Shown: positions 49,952-60,766 of the stretch, piece after piece
How positions within the stretch are numbered: position 1 is the first letter of the stretch
Layout of the letters: every line of letters begins with the position of its first letter
Assembly: GCA_009733575.1 (NCBI GenBank)
Contig: ML769417.1
Span: 62,001-126,000 of the forward strand
DNA from: Gymnopus androsaceus JB14
Taxonomy: Eukaryota > Basidiomycota > Agaricomycetes > Agaricales > Omphalotaceae
DNA length: 64,000 nucleotides
Reading direction: 5' to 3'
The notes under the pieces: model-generated
What the model was told of the DNA's origin: nothing
The model's input: only the letters and a program-made list of their open reading frames with translations
Databases searched by the model: none
Position numbers and translations under genes: made by a program

Positions 49952-52900
49952 ATGTTGAACGCTTTCCTGTCTCTCCCTTTGGTGCTGCTCTTCACAATTT
50001 TCGCGTCGCGGGTCGATTCCCAGTTTATTTCAGCGCAAAATTTCCTTCCAGTCTCATACCCTCTTGCAGTACGAAGTCCATATCTCAATGCATGGATTGA
50101 CACGCCCGATAGGACCACATCCTTGAATGTATGGCCAACGCATTGGGATAATAACAATGTAGGTTTTTTTTCAATAGCTGCAGTGGTTTGAAATCTCTGA
50201 CGACGCGCACAAGATAATGGGTTGGACAGGTAAACATTTTAGTAATAATCGTTGAGATTTGCAAGCAGAAATATTGAAATAGGATTTGCTCGAATTGACG
50301 GTGTCGCGTGGCAATGGATGGGCGAAGGAGGACCGGGAAATACAACGACGGTATTGACATCCGAGATTACCCCAACTCAGAGCAGGTTTAGCGTTCTCGC
50401 GGGTTCGGTGGTGTTGAACATAACGTTTTTCAGTCCGATAGAGGTGCGTACATTAATCCTAATGGTCGAGAGTTTTATTCATTTGTTTTAGCCTTTGGAC
50501 TTGGTCAAACAATCCTTTCCTTTTGTTTATTTATCCGTTGAAGCGACCTCCATCGATGGCAATGAACATGATGTTCAGCTGTACTCGGATATCACAGCGG
50601 AGTGGATCTCTGGGGATCGAACTAAAGTAGCTGTATGGCAGACCGTTGTATCTTCAACAGACGTCTACCACCAGGCCTCTTTACAAAATCCTGAGCCAAT
50701 GACGGAGATCACCAATATCGCAGAGGATAGTACAGTGTATTACTCCATGCAGACGGTATGTTACTTCCTCAAGCTCTCTTTTGACCTCGTTGATGTTTCT
50801 GACTAGGTCTCTAAAATGACATACCAATCAGGCATCTCGGGCACCATGCGCTCCCAATTCGGTTCCACTGGGAGTTTGAGTGATACACAGGATAATACTT
50901 TCCAGGCTATTAACGCCGGGTGAGTGATATTCGCCACTCGACTATATACCCGCATTGACAATATTTAGTGGTTTCATCGCTTTCGCCTTCGCGGTTGACC
51001 TAGGCAGTAGCACGTCCTTCACCACACCAACCGTCTGGGCGCTCGGAATCGTTCGTGATCCTGTTATTCAGTACGTGCCTCAAGCTGGCAGTTCGCAGTC
51101 TCAAAATCGAAGGTCGTACTTTTGGACGCAGTTCAGTAGCATTGGTAATGCTGTGAGTGACAGTTCCTGTTTATCTCAGTCAAGCTTCGCTGCTGATTCC
51201 TATTGATGCCCGCAGATAAGCGCGTTTTTGTCAGACTACACTGACGCTGTCCAACGAGCTACAGCCTTGGAGCAACGCATTACGAGCGCTGCCCAGAGCA
51301 TATCGACGGATTTTGCTGATCTTGTTTCGTTCGGCGCGAGACAAGCTCTTACATCCGATATCACTATATCCCAGGATTCGAACGGAGCGTGGAACTACAG
51401 TGATGTACTGGCATTTCAAAGGGATACAGGGAAGAGCCGGTAAGTGGCTGAGCAGTCACAGTGCTTGTCGTTCTACGCCTCATTTCATCGCAATTTTATT
51501 CTTCATCACCAGGCGTGTCAATGCAGTGGAAACGCTATACGCTACAATGCCCGTTCATTTGTACCTCAATGCTTCTTGGCTCGGAATGCATCTGCAACCA
51601 CTTTTACAGTACCAGGATTCGTCGGGGTATCAAAATGGATTTGCTTCGCCTGATCTAGGTATGTACTCTGGTCTAACAGAAATCCATTTGAGATGTTAAA
51701 CGACGAGTAGGCTCGTCATACCCCTGCAGCCCCTGGCGATTCATCTAATACGGTGGCACAGAGCTTAGAAAGTGAATCTGTGTTGTTTCTTTCCTCCGAA
51801 TTTTTTCGTCTCATCCAAATTTGTATCCAGCCACGGGAAACATGCTCATCATGACTTGGGCGCACGCGCGAATGTCAGGAGACGGGACGCTGATAAAACG
51901 ATATGTAAGTTTGTCTCTCACAGATGTACTACGAACATTCTTATTCTTCTACCCTCTTAGTATGACCTATTAAAGCGATGGACCAACTTTCTAGTCACAA
52001 ATAGTTTACTTCAGAATAATCAGTGAGTCACTTTTCTCTTATATACCTTTCCCGGGTATTGAGGTGCTCGCTTCATATTTGACTTGCTCATTGATTATCA
52101 CCAGGATTTCAGCCGATGGGTTGCAAAATGTTAACATGACGAACCTAGCTATCAAAGGTATTCTAGGGGTCGCTGCTATGGCGCAAATCAGTAGTGCTAC
52201 GGGGGAAGATGCAGACGCTCAAGCCTTCAAAGTGCGTGTATACGTAGTCCGTCAAGGTATTAAATCTAATCGACGCAGGCTAACGCATCGGCGTTGTATC
52301 AAACGTGGAAATCCCTCGCTTTATCATCGTCGAACTCAGGGCATCTATTACCAACCTATGGAAATACAGCCGCGTCTGGCTATGCGTTAATGTACAATAT
52401 GTATCCAGACAACCTGTTAGGCTTGGGGGTGATAGAAGAAAGTGTAAGTGGTTTGTTCAGCTACTATCGGGTTGGGAGCTGATGTTTGGGTGTAGGTATA
52501 CGAGGCACAAGCAGCGTACTATAGCACTTTGGCTCAATCTGGTGTGTATCGCCGACCGTTTATCTGACTTGTGTTCAACAAACCCTCCTTCTCTTCCAGC
52601 TGGCCAATTTGGACTCACTTTTGATACCAGTTCAAACGGTGAAGCCAATTCTGCTTGGACGCTGTTCACCGCTGGCTCCATCGCAAATAGTAGCACCGGC
52701 ACCCGGAATGAACTCGTCAGTATGGTCTACGCTCGTGCGAATTCGAACGCCTCAACTTCTGTGGGGTCATTCCCGACGTATTATAATGATACCACCGGTG
52801 CATCGCCGACGCCAGGGGGTGGACAGGCGAGGTGAGTTGAGTTGGATGAAGCTGGTGAAAACTTTTTAACAAGTCTGGGTCATGTAGCCCGGGCCAAGGC

Positions 52901-53507
52901 GCTATGTTTGCTCTTTTAGCACTCAAGTACGTTATCTCATGTTGCCTCTCATCTCCTGTTATTGACGCCCACTTCATCATTCCAGTCTGGCAACCCCTTC
53001 CATATCATTCCCTGCCACCTTGGCGAAACATTCACTGAAAACATCCACAATTGCTGGCGCTGCAGTTGGGGGTGCCATCTTCATCCTATTAGGGCTGGGG
53101 CTTCTGGTCTTCTTCCTCCGTCGAAGAAGAAGGGAGCAAAAGGCTGAAAAACATGTTTCGCTAGAGTTATCCGAAAGTGCCTACACCGACAACTTCGTAC
53201 CTCAGCCATACGACTGGCGTTCATCAGGTACAATTGTTCCGTTGCGTCCTGGACCGGGCACTATATCGGATTCCAGGTCTACATCTGAAAGGGACTCTTT
53301 GAGAAAATCTCGTCATGGAATCGGGATGGGTCCTGTAGAGTCGGCGCCAGAGTCTCAAGCGGGCTCCTCCGATCACTGAGCCCTAACAGTGATTCGACGC
53401 AGATGTTTGAAACTGTGGAGGCGCTGAGAAGGGAAGTTGAAAGGTTGAGGGAGGTACTTCCTGGTCCTCCTCCACCTGAATATGAACAGCTTATGAATGC
53501 TGGATAA
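49952..53507 (+). CDS. GtaA-like glutaminase (DUF5127/DUF4965/DUF1793), membrane-anchored, copy 2
   Basis: Paralogue of the gene at 37.7 kb and the better-preserved copy. It starts MLNAFLSLPLVLLFTIFASR (signal peptide), then QFISAQNFLPVSYPLAVR, IMGWTGFARIDG, SEITPTQSRFSVLAGS, EWISGDRTKVAVWQ, DSTVYYSMQT, TVWALGIVRDPVIQYVP, SYFWTQFSSIGNA, SFGARQALTSDITISQD, GNMLIMTWAHARMSGDGT, TNLAIKGILGVAAMAQIS, WTLFTAGSIANSSTG and SPGQGAMFALLALK. A Ser/Thr linker, one helix (AGAAVGGAIFILLGLGLLVF), an RRRRR stop-transfer and a cytoplasmic tail follow. An inferred 84-bp intron in the tail leads to VEALRREVERLREVLPG and PPPPEYEQLMNAG. An intron acceptor at CCCCTGCAG (about 51730) restores frame before APGDSSNTVAQSLE. 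No frame break remains. Expected site: plasma membrane, catalytic domain outside. Confidence 0.9.
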
Positions 53508-53658
53508 AAGGGTTATTAAGGGTTTAATGGTACATATAATTTACTCTTGTACATAGGACTAATTTTTTATTATGTAAACGAAGGACGGCGTTTATTTGGC
53601 GCTCCTTCCTTGATAACGATCATGATTAGACGGTGCACATCTAACTTTGTCCCATACC

Positions 53659-55035
53659 ATGCTCCCAGTGCTCCCTGAAGAGCTTCTTGAGCATATAGTG
53701 GTATCTATTGCTTCAGATACGGTTTTCATTGAACGCCAATTAGCCTTTCTTCGCTGGAAATATGCGAGCTCAAAACTTCTCTCTCTGTCAATTGCCAATC
53801 GCCAATTTCGACGACTATGCTTGCCATATCTTGTTTCAAATATCCAGATACACAGTGAGGATATAGAAACACTCGTAGAGTATTGCATTGTCAATGAAGC
53901 ATTTGCAATGTCTATCAGGTAAGGAGATTATCATGCTGCTGTATTATTCCGTACAGTGGCTGATGAACATACAGGTCTCTGAATGTCAGGCAGTACTCAT
54001 CCCACGACATAATGACGTTCCTACGGCTCCTTCACCGTTTGAAAAACCTCTCCATGGTTAATCTAAACGACGTTGAGCTTGATACGTCCTTGCTCACTGC
54101 TATCAATTCTCACCCCGTCTCGAACGTCATTGTTTCCTCGCCCCGCTGCAAACCAGGTCTACTCGCCGAGTCGCCAGATCTAAACAAAATCATCTTTGAC
54201 CATGCAAGGGCTACTCCAAACGATAATCTCGCATCGTATCGTACCTGTGGCGCACAGGTCTGGCGTTTAGATATCGAACTGCCAGTACAGGAGTCATTTA
54301 TAACCAGCACAGCCAAATTCCATGGAATTTGTGAACTGAAAATACTCATAGACACGCGTCCTACTGGCATCACCTTATCACTGCTCACCGAATTTGCACG
54401 TACAAGCCCATTTCTAAAGAAGATCTGCTTTTCTAAATCCACAGCATTCGCGTATTTCAAAAGCAATGATACAGTCCCTTTTATACAGCCGTTCCTTGAG
54501 CGGCTTCGTCAAGAGAAACTTGACAATCTTATGGACGTCAAAGCTTTCTCTGTGACTCTAGGCATTGCGGAACCAGCATTGGCTGGTGAGTGGTATGTTA
54601 GTGGGTTGCATTTGTGCATTCCTGGAGATTCTTCAGAAAAGCTTTTGCATTTTGCACACTCCTCATTCCCTCAGGTCTCCACACTGACTATTGAAGACTC
54701 CATATTGACCAATGAAGGTTTATCTACATCTTTTGTAAGTTATACACTTGCTCCAATCTGATTAGCCTAACACGTACTCATAGGATGAATTTATCCCATC
54801 TCTGTGCCACTTTTCGTCACTCCAAGTAATGACATTAGTCTATCCAATCCACTTTTTGCATTTGGACTTGGACAGGAGCTGTCCGGAATCTGTTCTTTGT
54901 GTTGAGATGGAAAGTGCTATAATCGACTTTACATCTTGCATTGCCCAACAGATACCTAGTATTGAGCGTTTTACATTGATTCGCTTGGACTACGAAAGAT
55001 GGTTGGCTGGCACGTCGAGGGATGGCTTAATGTAG
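53659..55035 (+). CDS. F-box-like domain protein
   Basis: Three exons join in frame: 53659-53918, 53975-54734 and 54784-55035. The product of about 423 residues starts MLPVLPEELLEHIVVSIASD, an F-box-like segment, followed by LLSLSIANRQFRRLCLPYLV, which completes the expected helices. The remainder has leucine-rich, irregular repeats (for example LLHRLKNLSMVNLNDVELD and HSSFPQVSTLTIEDSIL), as in the large agaricomycete F-box/LRR sets. Such proteins act as substrate receptors of SCF ubiquitin ligases; the target is unknown. No frame break was seen. Confidence 0.8.
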
Positions 55036-55446
55036 AGCCTACTTTTAATACCAGTGGAATTTTGGAGCGTCGAACAGTAGGCCCGCTCTGCTATAAACAA
55101 CCATATCCAGACTATTTAGAGACAACGAACTATGTAAATTTTCCCTTTTACATTTAATAAATCTTCGAGATGCTATGATCCATAGGTTCACTGAACACCG
55201 ATCGGCAGACTCGCATCTTGAACGAAGGCCTTGTGGAGGCAACGATCTGTTAGACATAGTCTTGCGGGGTAATTCGCAAGTCGGAGAGCGAGCTCATATT
55301 GTCGCTGAGGCTCATGATCAAACTTCGTATCGAGAGATGTATATTTCATCCATTCGAGGCAATGAACTCCACGGGAGGTTATGCTCTCGAATAGAGAGAA
55401 ATGGAGATGGCAGCTTAGAGATCAAGAGTTTGTGAACGCCGATGTA
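55036..55446. other. intergenic with an unexplained plus-strand frame
   Basis: An 86-codon plus-strand frame at 55175-55435 (contains DLLDIVLRGNSQVGERAH) has no partner exons. It could be an additional 3' exon of the F-box gene, a remnant, or antisense noise to the minus-strand gene that ends at 55447. Confidence 0.3.
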
Positions 55447-55860
55447 CTAATGAATCTGAGCTTGCGATAGTAAGATACCATCCAGGATCTGCTGGGCTCT
55501 TGCAATCTCGGAAACTAGTTGAGAAAATTCGCGCGTGGATACCAATGATGCTTTCAGCTCGGGAACATCATTAGTTCCAAGGATGGAGGCAAATGGAGAA
55601 AGCGAGTCCTATGTGGAAGACGAAGGAGTACTGTTCATGTCAAAAGAGGGCGAGATGAAAAAATAGACCAACGCGTCCCGCCTTTAACACTGTATAATTC
55701 ACGTTCACAGCGTTCTCGTCTATCCATCCTGCGTATTTCCACCAAGTGTCACAAAAGATACATCGCTGGGATCCGGTGAAGCACCCTCGACTGATTTGCG
55801 CAGTACATAGTACAATGTCGCAGAAGGCGGCGTCAAATTAGACGCCTGTGGGTCTCATCT
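55447..55860 (-). CDS. small hypothetical protein, C-terminal exon clear
   Basis: The last exon (55447-55608) reads DSLSPFASILGTNDVPELKA and ends ARAQQILDGILLSQAQIH. It is a smooth amphipathic sequence behind a proper acceptor (CCACATAG). The exon before ends GWIDENAVN at a GTGAAT donor near 55690. Farther upstream two frames compete (one contains SATLYYVLRKSVEGASPDPS), so the 5' part is unresolved. The helical C-terminus suggests a small complex subunit, but no family is recognised. Its start lies close to the start of the HAUS6 gene, giving a tight divergent pair. Confidence 0.5.
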
Positions 55861-55896
55861 TATCGTCGCGCGTTTAATCTCTTCTCTTGTCACACC

Positions 55897-57253
55897 ATGA
55901 ACTCAACCGTTGAATCTCTTCCTCTTCCTCTTCTCCTACTCATTCACCTCCAAATCCTACAATATCCAAAAATTGACAATGAAGAATTTGATATGCATAT
56001 TTTCGATGCCAAAAAGCGCGAATTACGCGCTCGAATCAAGACGATGGAGGAATTGGGCTACTGGTTAGTCGGTAGGATTGAGCGTGGAGGCATGAAAAAG
56101 GTTTGTTTTATCGTCAATCTGTTCAAATACACGTTAATTTTCTTCCACCGAGTAGATTCTTCCAACATATCCATGTCTAAAGCCAGCTGAAACGACTGCC
56201 TTTCGAACGACATTTTCGAAGTATCTCGAAGCTCTGAGACAGCATGCCATAAAGGAAGGAACTTCGGTATGGTGGAGAGACGTCCAAGCTCGTAAATCTT
56301 TATTGGAAGAATGCTCTGGTGATAAGTGAGGCTTAGTACACCAATCTTAGCGCTACCAGTCTCTGACCAGCGTGACGTTGTTTTATCAGGTTTTTACGCC
56401 TTTTTGTAGCCTTCTCGACCCATGTTCTTCTGACAGCAAGCTCGTGTTAAAGCACAAGCTCAGACTGAACCAGAAGTTTCCTATGCTGCACATGTTTAGC
56501 TTCCGCCCAATCATCCCAGCGAGAGTGGATTAAGACTGCGTTGGGACTATTGGAACGCGATAGATCCCTTGCGAATGTCAAGGTGAAGGACTAAGTAGGG
56601 ATCTTCCTCTCTTATACTCTAAGGCTAACGCATTCACGTTTTATACTAGGTCCAACTCCTTCCTTCCAGGTCTCAATCCTAATCCGAAATCGAAATACGC
56701 GTCACTATCTACTTCACGGCTACTCGGCCTCCGAGACTCAAAGCTCAAAGATCTCCTTCGGCGAAAAGAGTGGTCCAGGTCTGGTGATGGTACCACAGGA
56801 CGAAAAGCGTTGATGTTCTTCATTAGGACTGGCTGGGCTCAACGAACAGTCATCAGGCTGAACTGCCATTAGTATGTGTACTTGATTCACTTTTACGATT
56901 ATTCATCTGACGACGTATAGGATCCAAAGCCAATTCGTTCAAATCAACCAAATATGCCATCCTCAGCTTCAAGTCCTCCCAATAGCAGCTGCCCATCACC
57001 CGTCAGCATCTACGACGACTCGGTAAACCTGTATTTCAGCTAGCCCAAAGCAGAACTTGTCAAGTCGGACGAATTATCTGTTTCTTCCCTCGCTGCGAGT
57101 TCATCCCCTTCGACTTCGTCGTCAAAATCCCAGGACACCTACTCCATGTGCCATTCATGCCCTTCGGGACCATCCGTGAAGCTGAAGAACACGCTCGTAC
57201 AGCTCTACAGGATCGCGCTGAAGAGAGTCGATGAGGTCGAGAACGGGGCTTGA
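55897..57253 (+). CDS. HAUS6-like augmin complex subunit (N-terminal domain)
   Basis: HAUS6 is part of augmin, which recruits gamma-tubulin to spindle microtubules. The start is MNSTVESLPLPLLLLIHLQI. Exon 2 has LKPAETTAFRTTFSKYLEAL and VWWRDVQARKSLLEECSGDK. Exon 3 begins FLRLFVAFSTHVLLTAS, a hallmark of the HAUS6 N-terminal domain. RVKAQAQTEPEVSYAAHV and LASAQSSQREWIKTALGLL follow in alternating frames, implying a one-base gain near 56436 and a one-base loss near 56495. A later exon has LLGLRDSKLKDLLRRKEWS. The 3' half is unresolved: one frame ends VDEVENGA at 57253, another runs on to 57461. The family call rests on the N-terminal half. Confidence 0.65.
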
Positions 57254-57721
57254 GCAGCGATTGGTTGATGTTCGGATTAAGAAGAAGAGGGAGGACAATA
57301 CAAAGGGTAGAGGAGAGCAGAGGAACACCTTTGCGAAGGGAGATGGGAAGGGGACCAAGGTGAAAGCTAGGATGATTAAGACTGTGAGTATGGGTGTCGA
57401 CCGAGACTTCTCATTTTGGGAAGATAAGGTGAACGGTGGACGTGTGTCCATCGAATTTTGAGAATTGCACGAGCACTGACTATTTCCGCCCTGGACTATA
57501 TCGCGAATCTCATCAATAACTAAAAGGGTTCGACAGAGAATACATTGAGGTTGAAGCTTATAGTAAAGAGTGAATACAAGAAGATATAACTCGCAGAATG
57601 AGCACCAATTATCTCCTGTGGGCACGATAGTACTCTCACAGCACAGGTAGGCTTGCTATATAAGACACCAAGGATATAGCAGTGACAGAATAAATGGAAC
57701 CGTTCCAGATTTAAAAAAAGA

Positions 57722-58538
57722 TCAAATGTGAATCGTCTTCTTGTTTCCTAAGAAGTAAGTGGCCCCCAACACGGAAATAGCAATGGACACCCAGAGACAG
57801 ATGTAGTACTTCATCAAGCTCAGATATGCTAACATTCAAAAATAGTCAAGCGATGAGACTTACGGGAACGTGATTCACCTAGTTATACACCAAATGTTAG
57901 AATGAATTATGAGTAGTGAAAGGCCAAGTAGAAAAGTACGAACATGGATGAAGTATTTATTGATACTAGGCCTGAGGCCAACCGAGGGGGTCTGAGTGCC
58001 TTCGATTTTGACTACAGCAGCCATAACTGCATTGAGGGTTACTATCAGAACAAGATAGACAACGATTCTAAGGCGCCACAAGAGGTTTCGAGGATCGACG
58101 CTTCCAGCCTCAGAAGCCCAATCCTTGCAGTGCAAGATGGCGGTAACAGCTGCCAATGCAAGGCAATAGCTCTAGTGAATACTAATTAGAATAGGTCATA
58201 CCATCATAAGCAAAGAGCCCATCTTACCATTGAAAGGAATACCAATCCGATGAGCCAGATGGTGGTCAACAGGTCTGGGGCTTGCGACGTGTACCCACTG
58301 AAGCGACGGATCGGACGAAGGTTGGTGATGTGACCGCCAGAGACTAGCCAAGGGCAGATAAATGCGAAGAGCAAGCCTAAATGGAGTCCAAGTGCGAGCC
58401 ATTGAAGCTTTGTACCAGGGCGAATATCGTGCCAAATTTTCTCTAGGGAAGGTGTAAACACGGAGAGCTGTGATTTGTGAAGGCGAAATTGAACAAGGAC
58501 TCACTGAGTAAGACCTTGTAGGGAGGATATTCAGACAT
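57722..58538 (-). CDS. four-helix membrane protein, copy A
   Basis: Inferred exons give about 197 residues: MSEYPPYKVLL, then KKIWHDIRPGTKLQW, LALGLHLGLLFAFICPWLV, HITNLRPIRRFSGY, LTTIWLIGLVFLSM, SYCLALAAVTAILHCKDWAS, LRIVVYLVLIVTLNAVMAAV, and a last exon LMKYYICLWVSIAISVLGAT ending NKKTIHI. Four hydrophobic segments fit membrane helices. Introns have consensus borders and the same positions in copies C and D. No family is recognised and function is unknown. The gene appears intact. Confidence 0.75.
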
Positions 58539-58860
58539 GGCGTAGTCGAAAGGCAACTTGGAGAGTATGTTGGGCAGAAAGAGGAAGGAATTTCACCAGT
58601 GCCTATATAGAGGTGGCATTTGAATACCACGACTGATTGTCACTATCCATCTGCACTCGAAACTTGAATCAAACTGCGCAGGAGCAAAAATGAGTAAGTA
58701 TTTGTACGCCAAGATCAAAGCAAAGTCAACATGGGATAGCTGGATTGAATAGACGGAGATGTTGGCTACTAAGAGCAAAGATTATGTATCAAAATCGATT
58801 TCCGAGCAGCACGAGTCAAAAATCAACTAGAAAGCAAGCGACTATTCCAGATTATACGAA

Positions 58861-59192
58861 TCAAATATAAATCCTCCTTTTTGTTCCCAAAAAGTAAGTG
58901 GCTCGGAGGCTCCTAGCAAGGAAATGTCGACGGACAACCAGAGACAGATGTAGTACTTAATCAGGTCAATTAGCATCGTTCATTAAGCATTCGAGTCAGA
59001 AGGAACTTACAGGCTCGGAATCTACCTAGTTAAAAACAAAGGTTTAGTACATACATATTCGAGTGATGAGAGAAGGAAAGACGTACGCGGAGGGTGTATA
59101 TGTTGAATCCTTATACCACGCCTGAGTTTCGTCGCATTTCACCAACCACAACTATATATATAACGGCGTTGAGTGTTACTAATAAAATAAGA
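58861..59192 (-). pseudogene. four-helix membrane protein, truncated copy B
   Basis: Only the last exon (near 58861-58990) and part of the membrane-helix exon (59085-59192) are present, matching copy D at 60767-61097. Relative to D there are small deletions (about 11 bp near 59104) and an AT-rich insertion that break the frame, and the 5' half of the gene is absent. The homology ends abruptly at about 59192, the duplication breakpoint. Confidence 0.75.
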
Positions 59193-59590
59193 TAGATTGC
59201 ACAAGCACTGAGTGATGATATGCGTCCTAGGTGGAGTTGGGTGTCTTATTTGGTTTTTTTTTTGGTTGAAACGATTCTAATTCATATAAGGACGATCTCG
59301 GCAGTCCTTGATAAATATGAAAGAAGTATGTAGATTGAGGACTCGAGGATTCGAGGATCCAAGACTTTATGGTGAATCTCACCAACAACCGAAAGGGTGA
59401 TTAGGTCCATGAATACATCGAGGTTGAAGCTTATAGTGAATACGGACAAGAAGATATGACTCGCAGAATGGGCACCAATTGTCTCTTGTAGGCACAATAG
59501 GACTCTCACAGCACATGTAGGCTTGCTATATAAGACACCAAGGATATAGCAGCGACGGAATAAATGGAACCATTCCAGATTCAAAAAAGA
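59193..59590. other. duplication junction and 3' flank of copy C
   Basis: About 59193-59373 is unrelated to either unit and includes a T-rich run. From 59374 the sequence repeats 57505-57720. Read on the minus strand, this flank has a coding-like stretch (ETIGAHSASHIFLSVFTISF near 59490) with a diverged counterpart near 57620; no gene could be completed. Confidence 0.5.
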
Positions 59591-60422
59591 TCAAATATGA
59601 ATGGTCTTCTTGTTCCCCAAGAAGTAAGTGGCCCCCAACACGGAAATAGCAATGGACACCCAGAGACAGATGTAGTACTTCATCAAGCCCAGATAAGCTA
59701 AAGTTCAAAAAAAGAAAACAGTCAAGCGATGAGACTTACAGGGACGTGATTCACCTAGTTATACACCAAATGTTAGAAATTTGAGTAGTGAAAGGCCAAG
59801 TAGAAAAGTACGAACATGGATGAAGTATTTGTTGATACTGGGCCTACCAATCGGGTTGATGCCAATTGGGCTGGTCTGAGTGCCCTCTATTTTAACTACA
59901 GCAGCCATAACTGCATTGAGGGTCACTATCAGAACAAGATAGACGACGATTCTAAGGCGCCACAAGAGTTTTCGAGGATCGACGTTTCCAGCTTCAGAAG
60001 CCCAATCCTTGCAGTGTAATATGGCGGTAACAGCTGCCAATGCGAGGCAGTAGCTCTAGTGAATGCCAGTTAAGACAAGGCATACTATCATGAACAAAGA
60101 GCTTATGTCACCGTTGAAAGGAATACCAATCCGATGAGCCAGATGGTGGTCAACAGGTCTGGGGCTTGCGATGTGTACCCACTGGAGCGACGGATTGGAC
60201 GAAGATTAGTGATGTGACCGCCAGAGACTATCCAAGGGCAGATAAATGCGAAGAGCAAGCCTAAATGGAGTCCAAGTGCGAGCCATTGAAGCTTTGTACC
60301 AGGGCGAATATCGTGCCAAATTTTCTCTAGGGAAGGTGTGAACACGGAGAGCTGTGATCTGTGAAGGCGAAATTGAACAAGGACTCACTGAGTAAGACCT
60401 TGTAGGGAGGATACTCAGACAT
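59591..60422 (-). CDS. four-helix membrane protein, copy C
   Basis: Nearly identical to copy A, with the same exon structure and landmarks (EKIWHDIRPGTKLQW, AAVTAILHCKDWASEAGN, LRIVVYLVLIVTLNAVMAAV). It differs by a few substitutions and a short insertion in the loop before the last exon (SPIGINPIGRPSINKYF against PSVGLRPSINKYF). The insertion keeps the frame. The gene appears intact and is a recent duplicate of A. Confidence 0.75.
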
Positions 60423-60766
60423 GGCGTAGTCGAAAGGCGACTTGGAGAGTATGTTGGGCAGAAGGAGGAGGAGTGCCTATACAAGTAGACGTGGCATTTG
60501 AATACTACGACTGATTGTCACTTAATTGTCACTATCCATCTCTGATCCATCTGCACTCGAAACTTGAATCAATTTAAAACTGCGCAGGAGAAAAATGAAT
60601 AAAGACTTGTACGCTAAGATCAAAGCAAAGTCAACATGGGATAGCTGGATTGAATAGACGGAGATGTTGGCTACTAAGAGCAAAGATTATATATCAAAAA
60701 CGAATTTCCGAGCAGTATGAGTCAAAAAGTGACTAGAGAGCGAGCGACTATTCCAGATTATACGAA

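Noticed and set aside
51660..51735. Frameshift in glutaminase copy 2
   Set aside because: It appeared when the acceptor at 51710 was used. The acceptor at CCCCTGCAG (about 51730) restores frame to APGDSSNT, so no defect is needed.
57155..57625. 156-codon minus-strand open frame
   Set aside because: It runs antisense to the HAUS6-like gene and then into the duplicated flank; the counterpart at 59.5 kb does not keep the frame.
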